The notes beneath the pieces are model-generated. The model searched no databases. It was not told the origin of the DNA and was given only the letters and a program-made list of their open reading frames with translations. Below are positions 1 through 7,200 of a stretch of 14,815 bases of DNA, one piece after another. Position 1 is the first letter of the stretch; every line of letters starts with the position of its first letter. Source of the stretch: Pseudobdellovibrionaceae bacterium (lineage in GTDB: Bacteria; Bdellovibrionota; Bdellovibrionia; Bdellovibrionales; Bdellovibrionaceae); contig CANCBY010000041.1 of assembly GCA_947374445.1 (NCBI GenBank), forward strand, positions 1 to 14,815. The letters are read 5' to 3'. The translations under genes and the position numbers were made by a program.

Positions 1-1
1 C

Positions 2-139
2 GCTGTGGGACTGGCTCAGGGCGATGAGATTTTGCGCCCATTCTCGATTGCAATTATCGTAGGCCTTTTTGGTGCAATCTATACGACATTGTTTTTGGCG
101 CCGATATTTTACGCTCAGTATTCGCGACATTCTGTGTAG
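2..139 (+). CDS. RND-family transporter, C-terminal end (partial)
   Basis: An open frame runs from the window edge to TAG at 137-139 and gives the last 45 residues of a protein. The segment around GDEILRPFSIAIIVGL, followed by a hydrophobic stretch ending LAPIFYAQYSR, matches the last transmembrane helix of RND inner-membrane transporters (HAE1/CzcA-type efflux pumps). In that family G-x-E-x-x-R-P comes before a GL..T.L.L...P..Y segment. These proteins are proton-driven exporters that work with a periplasmic adaptor and an outer-membrane channel. The SecF C-terminus is a weaker alternative, because it also has a charged residue before a similar helix, but the RP motif and terminal P-x-x-Y favour RND. 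It is the only plus-strand gene here and converges on the minus-strand genes, with about 22 nt between stop codons. No convincing hairpin terminator is visible in that gap. Confidence 0.7.
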   Translation, partial: AVGLAQGDEILRPFSIAIIVGLFGAIYTTLFLAPIFYAQYSRHSV

Positions 140-161
140 AGCTTTTTTAATTGCAGCTGAT

Positions 162-521
162 TTAGTGTTTGAGCTTGGCTTTAAGTAAGTCAAACTCAAA
201 TTTGAGACTCTGGTCTAAAAATTTTCTTGAAACAAAAATTTTGTGCGCCTCTTCGGGGGACGAAAAAGAAATGAGAGTCATCTCCCTAACAAAGACCGAA
301 TTTTTTACTGAGCTTAAGCGGATGAGTGTCATTGAAATTGTCCCATCGGCCGAATTTTTGAGCTGATTTTTTTTGAATTGAATTTTTTCAACATTGGAGT
401 TGGGGCCAAAGACTGCGTGGACACGATAGGCCTGAACAGATTCAGCCAGGTTCAGTTGTTTTCCTAGAATTGTAAAGGTCGATTCGTTTAATTTAAAAAG
501 GCAGTATGTGATGTTATTGCA
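162..521 (-). pseudogene. C-terminal part of a frameshifted secreted protein
   Basis: On the minus strand this frame is open for 119 codons, from just after a TAA at 522-524 to TAA at 162-164. The translation looks like real protein, for example VQAYRVHAVFGPNSN and EEAHKIFVSRKFLDQSLKF, with normal amino-acid composition. It has no ATG, GTG or TTG until the ATG at 330-332, which would leave only 57 residues and has no ribosome binding site. The N-terminal part of the same protein (514-1104) stops at 514-516, overlapping the top of this frame by a few bases. Dropping the single T at 516 (minus-strand reading) turns CAA-TAA-C into CAA-AAC and joins the halves smoothly as WLVMQ-NITYCLF. The joined protein is about 313 residues. 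The simplest reading is one gene broken by a one-base insertion or a sequencing error. The function is not recognised. Confidence 0.55.
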
Positions 522-1104
522 TTACCAGCCAATCAGTCCCCCGGTACCGGCATTTTTTTAATATTAATGGCTGGTCGAGATTCAGGGGAGTGATCTGCGC
601 AATGTCGTTGATTTGATAGGTCCCAGTTTTTTCAACTAACTGGTGAAATCTTTCGATTTTAAAATGATGAAGTTTTGTGCTTTTATCAAGAGGATTCTTT
701 AGATCGGCTGTGTATTGGTCAACGACACCACGAAGATCCTTGGTTTTGATGACATAATCTCGGTGGCCAAAGAGCATAATTCTGCAGGGAGTTTTTGATT
801 TTTTTGCCATCAGTTTGCAATCGCCGTGACTGATCAGTTCGTTCTTATAAGAGTCTTCGCTCACGTCATTGGAAAGCCCTTGTTGATATTCGATAAGGAG
901 TGCTTCAATCGCCTTTTTCTTTTGAAGATCAGAAGTCGCTCCCTCTGGATAAAGAGCGACCTCGACTTCATGAGATTCTAAAGTGGCAGAGTAAAATTTT
1001 TTTAAATTCTCTGAGCTGACAGCTTGTTGTGCGAAAGCCGAGATTTGAAAGCACTCAAGCAGAAAAATGAGCTGTAGTAATAAAGATCTGGTAATCTTAT
1101 TAAT
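514..1104 (-). CDS. Secreted protein of unknown function, N-terminal part, no standard start codon
   Basis: The minus-strand frame is open from the TAG at 1117-1119 to TAA at 514-516. Its start gives a convincing signal peptide: basic N-K-I-T-R, hydrophobic LLLQLIFLLECF, then ISAFA before QQAV. The codon just before N-K-I-T-R is ATT (1102-1104), not ATG. An AAGGAG lies 3 nt upstream of it, and a second ATT (1093-1095) lies 12 nt from the same AAGGAG. The first usual start codon is GTG at 862-864, but using it would discard the signal peptide and about 80 good residues. So the gene either uses a rare AUU start, as infC and pcnB do in E. coli, or has lost its start codon. The mature part contains CRIMLFGHRDYVIKTKDL and DQPLILKKCRYRGTDWLV. 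I recognise no family. The frame should continue into 162-521 after a one-base shift. It lies 12 nt after the adhesin stop and is probably the last gene of that operon. Confidence 0.55.
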   Translation of the reverse strand: MNKITRSLLLQLIFLLECFQISAFAQQAVSSENLKKFYSATLESHEVEVALYPEGATSDLQKKKAIEALLIEYQQGLSNDVSEDSYKNELISHGDCKLMAKKSKTPCRIMLFGHRDYVIKTKDLRGVVDQYTADLKNPLDKSTKLHHFKIERFHQLVEKTGTYQINDIAQITPLNLDQPLILKKCRYRGTDWLVMQ

Positions 1105-1116
1105 TTGCTCCTTTAT

Positions 1117-4100
1117 CTATGGATTTATAGTTCCATTGTTAACCAAAGTACCAGCGGTGAGTGTGCCTCCACCTTTAGTAATTATCGCCCCCGTATTGAC
1201 GGTGAGAGTATTATTCACTGTCAGATTTTTGCCTGACATTAAGACAGTTCCACTCGTGATCATCATTGACTGTCCGCTAGAGTTCCATGAGTAATTGTTT
1301 TGCAAATTAAGACTTCCACCGCCCGTTAAGCTCACGGTTATATCGCCAGTGGGGAGCAATGTTGTCCCATACCCGGCTGTGCCAAATAAAAGACTTTGCG
1401 CGCTGGAGCCAGTAAACTGAAGCTTGGCAGTTCCGCCATAGCCATAGTTGACCACATTCAGTCCGCCCATAATGTTGAATGTCCCATTGGAAAGAGTGGG
1501 CAGAGTATTGTATCGGTCACCAATATTGAGAGCGCCGCCAATGTTCATCGTATTATTTGCGAAGTCGAGGCTTGTTTGCCAGCCGCTGATCGTCACGTTG
1601 TTGTAGGTGATCGAACCCAGTTGAAAGATTCCCGTCGTGGTTCCACACATAGAGTCACTGTTCCAAGAAAAGCAATTGAGAGTCAGTGTTGAACCTGCCA
1701 AATTCGGAGTGCCGGATGTGTATGTGTAAGCAGAGACCATGACGTTCCCGTTCAATGTGAACGGATTTGCGCCGGTGGCAATTCTTAGATACGGGAGCTG
1801 AATCCCCCCACCATTGACAGTTTGACCAGAGGCATTTCCAGTTAAAACAATACTGGCGGTTCCACCATAGCCATAGGATTGTGTTGTGACATCTCCGGCG
1901 ACATTTATAACCCCGTTGTTTAAAGTCGACTGACTGCCATAGCCATGGTTGCCAAGTAATAAGTTTCCAGTCACGGTTACATTGGCAAGCCCCATATCAG
2001 GATTGTTGTCAAAACCCGCGATCGTTAGATTGTTGTAAGTGAATGAACCGGGTGCAAACGTACTATTGCTATTATTGCAGTAGCTATTAGTAGGGCAATT
2101 AAAATTCAATGTTGAACCTGTTGAGGTGAGAGCACCCATGGTAGTGACGGTATAGCCGCTGACGATAACATTACCAACGAGAGTCACAGGGTTTGGTCCC
2201 GTTGCAATATTTATGTTAGGTAATTGCACGGCATTTCCGGTGATGGTTTGTCCCCCTGGATTTCCGGCTAGAACAATTTTAAAGTCAGTTCCTGAAATGT
2301 ACCCTGTTCCATCGCCTCCACCGACAAGGCTACCAGTGAGGTTGATGGTCCCATTTGCAAAGGTTCCTCCACAGCCAGTGTTAAAGCTAGATCCGCCACC
2401 AATTCCACCAATTGTCAGTGTGCCGGAAACATTCATGCTTCCGCCGAGCCATGTGTATCGGTTGCATTCGGCGCCAAGCGTGACATTTCCGTAGGTCAGT
2501 GAGCCAGGTTTTATGACTGAATAACGTGACCAGTTGCCGATAGATAAGATAGATCCTGCGGTTATATTGTAAGTCGGTGAGTTGTTAACATACCATCCGC
2601 CTTGAACAGCAAGAGTGCCGGCCGGTGTGTTGAAAGTTCCACCTGAAAGTGTAAATGTGGGTATTCCGCCACTCGTAGTAATTGTTGTCGTTGCGGCAGC
2701 TAATGAACTCCCGGTAAAAGTTCCACCGGTTTGTAGGTAGCTATAGGCAATGATGCTATTCAAAGTTGAGCTTCCGGTTGGTGCTGTGAAGCTTCCGCCA
2801 GAAATTATCAATGGTCCATTCACTGTGAGATTATTTGTGCCATTGGTTGCGCCGACAAAGGTGCCTCCCCGAAACTGAAAGCCACCGAGCCCGACAGTGA
2901 TATTTCTATTGGACTGGGTTAAGTTGGCGAGCGTGTCGCTAGTCATAATCAGTCCGTACACATTAATAGTCGTGAGTGTCGGGTTGCATGAGGCCGTGCA
3001 GGTGGCATCAAAAATAGCTACTTGGGTAGAGTTTGGCACGACACCACCACTCCAGCAGGCCGCGGTATTCCACTTTAGAGTTGTGGTGCAGGCGCTGCCT
3101 CCAGCGGAGCCAATCCAAGTAAAAGAATTTACTGCGTTGACTGTTTCTGTTTGGTTGGCAGCCGTCAAGCCCGCTGCCGTCGCTGAAATTGTTGGGGACC
3201 CTTGAGTTGAAGACTGAATATAGATGGTCACTGAGTTTGTCCCAGCTCCAATAAGCGCTGATGAAATCGCATATGCACAGGCCGAGTCTGCGTAAATACC
3301 GACACCCGCAGAGGCTGTGAGACTAGCTGTAATTCCAGTTGAAGTGCTTGTTGGTACGGCCGAACCATTTTGACTTTGCAAGGTTACGGCTTGGCAAGTC
3401 CAGGTGCTCATCGAGCCTGTTGCGGCAAATGCCAACTGTGTGGGCTGAGCCGGGGCGGCTGTATTACTTGCACGTAAGCCCATGGCTGTCGAGGCCCATG
3501 TCCATTGTGCAGAGGTGCTCCCCATTGAAGCTGTAACAGTTTTGCCCAGGCTTGCACCTGTTTGTGCATTATCGATGGATTGAACCGAAGGGCAAAAATT
3601 CCAGCCACGCAAGTTCCAAGCTCCACCCACAATCGGATTGTCACACCAATTGCCTCCGGTTGAGGCGGCTCCAACGACAAGGTCGCAAGCTGTTGTAGAA
3701 GTTAAACTCGGAGCACTGAAATCAGCAGTCGTGCTGCCGCTTCCTATTCCGGTAGTAACGTCAGCAACATTGCTCGTTGCCATTCCAGAGTATTCAATCA
3801 AATTTAAATTAACAGTCGAGTCTGAAGCGAATCCATTCACAGATGAAGAGAGAGTTACTTGATTCGCTCCGCCTTGAATATTAGGAGCATAAAAAATTTG
3901 AGTTGCAGCATAGGGGCTATTAAAATACATCGGCCCTGGGTAATAAGTATGACCAAGGGTATCCGTTACGGTGAGCTGCTGGTTGGGTACAACATAACCT
4001 TGGATCATCGCTGTAGCTACGAGTAAATTTCCAGCAGTTTCAGTGATGCTTAAAGTGGTAGTGGAGACATTTTGAGCCGAGTTTCCATAGCTAGTATAGA

Positions 4101-4284
4101 CAGGCACGGTTTGAATGTACTTGATCGGACCACAGATTGGTACGTGTTTGCCTAGCATATTCACCGGGCGAGGACCAGCTGCAGAGATGCATGCAAAGGC
4201 TGAGATTAAAGTAAATAATCCAACTATGCTGAGACAAAATTTATTTTTTAAAAAATGAATGTCTTTGTCAATGTCTCCGTGCAT
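1117..4284 (-). CDS. Large secreted beta-repeat adhesin-like protein
   Basis: This protein has 1055 residues and starts at ATG 4284 with an AGAGG about 8 nt upstream. A signal segment (KNKFCLSIVGLFTLISAFA, residues 13-31) directs it out of the cytoplasm. Residues about 55-275 form a beta-rich domain with NLLVATAMIQG and TVTDTLGHTYYPG, resembling lectin-like or Ig-like modules of bacterial surface proteins. Residues about 283-384 look like an Ig-type domain. Residues 403-426 (LKW..ACWSGGVVPNSTQVAIFD) fit the W..x..W..G.VP motif that often introduces a right-handed beta-helix. From about 455 to the end it is rich in G, T, S and N, with beta-helix repeats. These include three larger repeats marked by GSLTYGNVTL (594), GSFTYNNLTI (746) and GSITYNNVTI (890). 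No outer-membrane barrel, sorting motif or anchor was seen at the C-terminus. The fibre gene ends 12 nt upstream, so the two are likely co-transcribed. An adhesive surface role is inferred from architecture only. Confidence 0.8.
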   Translation of the reverse strand: MHGDIDKDIHFLKNKFCLSIVGLFTLISAFACISAAGPRPVNMLGKHVPICGPIKYIQTVPVYTSYGNSAQNVSTTTLSITETAGNLLVATAMIQGYVVPNQQLTVTDTLGHTYYPGPMYFNSPYAATQIFYAPNIQGGANQVTLSSSVNGFASDSTVNLNLIEYSGMATSNVADVTTGIGSGSTTADFSAPSLTSTTACDLVVGAASTGGNWCDNPIVGGAWNLRGWNFCPSVQSIDNAQTGASLGKTVTASMGSTSAQWTWASTAMGLRASNTAAPAQPTQLAFAATGSMSTWTCQAVTLQSQNGSAVPTSTSTGITASLTASAGVGIYADSACAYAISSALIGAGTNSVTIYIQSSTQGSPTISATAAGLTAANQTETVNAVNSFTWIGSAGGSACTTTLKWNTAACWSGGVVPNSTQVAIFDATCTASCNPTLTTINVYGLIMTSDTLANLTQSNRNITVGLGGFQFRGGTFVGATNGTNNLTVNGPLIISGGSFTAPTGSSTLNSIIAYSYLQTGGTFTGSSLAAATTTITTSGGIPTFTLSGGTFNTPAGTLAVQGGWYVNNSPTYNITAGSILSIGNWSRYSVIKPGSLTYGNVTLGAECNRYTWLGGSMNVSGTLTIGGIGGGSSFNTGCGGTFANGTINLTGSLVGGGDGTGYISGTDFKIVLAGNPGGQTITGNAVQLPNINIATGPNPVTLVGNVIVSGYTVTTMGALTSTGSTLNFNCPTNSYCNNSNSTFAPGSFTYNNLTIAGFDNNPDMGLANVTVTGNLLLGNHGYGSQSTLNNGVINVAGDVTTQSYGYGGTASIVLTGNASGQTVNGGGIQLPYLRIATGANPFTLNGNVMVSAYTYTSGTPNLAGSTLTLNCFSWNSDSMCGTTTGIFQLGSITYNNVTISGWQTSLDFANNTMNIGGALNIGDRYNTLPTLSNGTFNIMGGLNVVNYGYGGTAKLQFTGSSAQSLLFGTAGYGTTLLPTGDITVSLTGGGSLNLQNNYSWNSSGQSMMITSGTVLMSGKNLTVNNTLTVNTGAIITKGGGTLTAGTLVNNGTINP

Positions 4285-4296
4285 AGTGGCGCCTCT

Positions 4297-7200
4297 TTAG
4301 TATTGTGCAGAAATGCCACAATAAACATTTACCGTGCCGGTGTTTAAAACTGTACAGGTGATCAGATCAGTATGTCCGTTAGGCACAAGGAAGCCTGCGT
4401 ATCCCGTGCCGCCATTGCTGCCTGTTGAGTTTGCATCCCAAAAAACGTTGGTCGTTGCATTGTTGTAACTGACGTTAAATATACTTGCGGGGCTTCCTGT
4501 TACGTAAAATGAAACACTCCATTGGCTCGAACCACTTGGGAATCCGGTGACAGTTGGGATATTCATAGTTGAAGTCACATTGTTAGATAAAGTCAGTGTG
4601 TACACATTCGTAGTGAAGGCCGTGATATTAGTTGTTCCGGAGATCGTTCCCAACGCGCCAACAGACTCAAAATAAGCTTGGCGCATTGTGATCGGTCCAT
4701 TCACATCCAGAGTCGTACTCGGGGCTGCTGTACCGATACCAACATTGCCAGAGGCATCTACGCGAAGCTTCTCAGCACCATTGACTGCAAAACCTATTTG
4801 ATTTGTAGCTGCACCAAACATACCTGTATTGGTGTTGCCGCTAAAAGCATAAGCTGGAGCAGCTGCCGTTCCGGCGGCTGCTGGCAAACCACCGCCACCA
4901 CCAGCGGCCCAACTTAAATTGCCTGAGCCATCATTTGTGAGCACTGTTGAGGCACCGCCCTGTGCCGCTGGCATAGTAAGCGTATAACTTGATGTTACAG
5001 TGGCCGGTGCCCGCAAGCTCACGGCATTAGATCCGGTGTCACCCAATGAAAGTAAATTCTGATTCGACATTTTTATAGTCGCACCAAAAGTTTTTGCTCC
5101 GCTGATCGCTTGCACAGATGTTTTATCCACAAGGCCTGCAGTGTCTGGCGTGCCAGAGAGCCAGCTCGATGCGCCCGAACCGTAAATAACATTGCCTGTT
5201 GCACCTGAAGCCAACGAAGTCGCGGCACCTGTGCCGCCACCAACTACGATATTACCTGAGCCCATCGAAGAGGCACCTGTGCCGCCATTTGCGACGGATA
5301 AAACTCCAGATGCGATCTTCGAAGCATCGAGTGATGGGATATCTGCGGCTACCAAATTTGTGTTGACCCAATTAGTGCCATTGTAGCGAAAAAAATTACC
5401 CGTCGTCAGAGCTGTGATCGCAACTCCTGTGCCTTTTATTTTATCGACAGAGGTCGCGCCAGATGTTCCACTAATGTCGCCAACAAAAGTTGAAGCAGTT
5501 CCGAGTTTATTATTAAAGATCGTAAAATCTGTGGCTTTCAAATATCCGTCGACAGAAGTCGTCGCTGCCGCCATTGAAATCACAGGTGCGGTGCCGCCGC
5601 TGCTAGCAACCGGAGCCGTGGCAGTAACGCCAGTCACTGAGCCTCCGCCACCGCTTGCGATAGTGATGAGGTTACCGCTGGCATCCACTCCCAAAGGTTG
5701 GCCTGTGCCTGTGGGCGCCGTCGAAGTAAAGTTTGTAAATTTTAAACCTGAGGTGTCTGCAACACCGCTTGAAACCTCAAGACGTGCGCTGGGTGACGCT
5801 GTCGTTCCAATACCCACGTTGCCATTCTTAAGGACAGTGACAGCATTCGATTTTGCGCCGGCACTGGTACCATTTCCGATAACAAAAAGGGGATCAGATG
5901 CGACCCAAGAGTTAGAAGTTTCTGTGCCAGTCACTAAATTGTACTGCCCCGAAACAAATTCAGCAAAAGCTGGGGAGGTCACGTTATAGCCCATGGCCTG
6001 CGAACTATTTCCCATCGCGCTTGCTCCAGCGCCGACTCCTATTGAGTAGCTAGCAGAAGACGAGCCCATTCCCACTGATAAACTATTATTCCCAAAAGGA
6101 TTAACATTATATCCAACCCCTAGCGAAGTACTACCTAAAGGGTATGGATAAGAAGGAACGCCTATGATCACACTTTCGTTATTATAAACACTCAGCGCTG
6201 AACCATATTGTCCCGCCGACCCATTGGCTAGAAACGAGGCCACAACTCCATAAATTGTGGTTCCGTTGCCATGAGCTCCCGCAGTTGTTCCAAAGGCTCC
6301 GCGTGTGACTCCAGTAAAGGTCGTTGCAGTTTTACCGGTGTAGGTCATTGACTCTGTATCGATACCAAGAGTACCAGAACTTGGATAATTAGCCGTCGAT
6401 GCAACTGTCAGTGTTGCAACGGAAGAGTTGATAGCTCCATTTAAAGTGGTTAGTACGGGCGAAAGCCCCGAGCTCACTGACAAGCTAGATGCGACATCAA
6501 GGCCCGCCACTGGGCTTGTTGTCCCGATCCCAACGTTACCTGAATCATTCAGAGTCATGACGGTCGTGCCCCGACTCTTCAATGCGATCGAAGCAGCTCC
6601 AGCCCCAAGATTGGTCATAGTGATCGCATTTGTATTTCCGTTATTGTATCCCTGAATATCAATGGTGTTTGCTCCATCATCGCTAACACTCAGATACTTG
6701 TTCAATCCCGATCCAATTTTAGCCTGAGGACCAATACTAGAAATAATCTGCAACGCAGAACTTGGCGCCGTCGTTCCAATCCCAACATTGCCATTATTTA
6801 AAATCCGCATTGCCTCTGTGGCACCGTTGTTGCCCACCTGAAAAACATGATCGGCACCGGCAGCACCCACACCTGATGTGGCTTTGTATGTCAGAGTAGA
6901 AGTTGTGCCTGTTCCACCAACGATCATCGGTGAGGTGATGTTGGTTGCAAATGTAGGGCTTGTGTTAAACACGGCAAGGCCAGTGCCGGTCTCATCGTTC
7001 AGCACTCCAGCTAGTTGCGCAGAAGTTGTTGCGGCAAATTGTGATAATGGGTTTGTCGTCAGAGCATCACCACCACCACCAGCTGCTACCCATGAGAGCA
7101 CACCTGCATTGTCTGATTGCAATACTTTATTAGAGCCCGGTAGAGCAGGGGGCATTGTTAAAGTATAGCTTGTTGTCACAGCGGCTGGAGCTTTAATGCT

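Noticed and set aside
140..161. Terminator between the RND gene and the convergent gene
   Set aside because: Only a 4-bp AGCT match around a T run is present, too weak to call.
169..366. Small plus-strand open frame of 65 codons
   Set aside because: It starts at TTG with no ribosome site, and the opposite strand carries the better frame (162-521).
862..864. GTG as the start of the small secreted protein
   Set aside because: It would discard a clear signal peptide and about 80 protein-like residues upstream.
1105..1119. Readthrough of the adhesin UAG into the downstream gene, which is in the same frame only four codons before the ATT
   Set aside because: The downstream frame begins with its own AAGGAG and a signal peptide, which would be useless in the middle of a fusion. 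The shared frame is likely chance.
5414..5989. Plus-strand open frame of 191 codons antisense to the fibre
   Set aside because: It is a shadow of a Gly/Ala/Thr/Ser-rich gene, with low-complexity P/V/A composition and no ribosome site. Similar shadows occur all along the fibre and adhesin genes.
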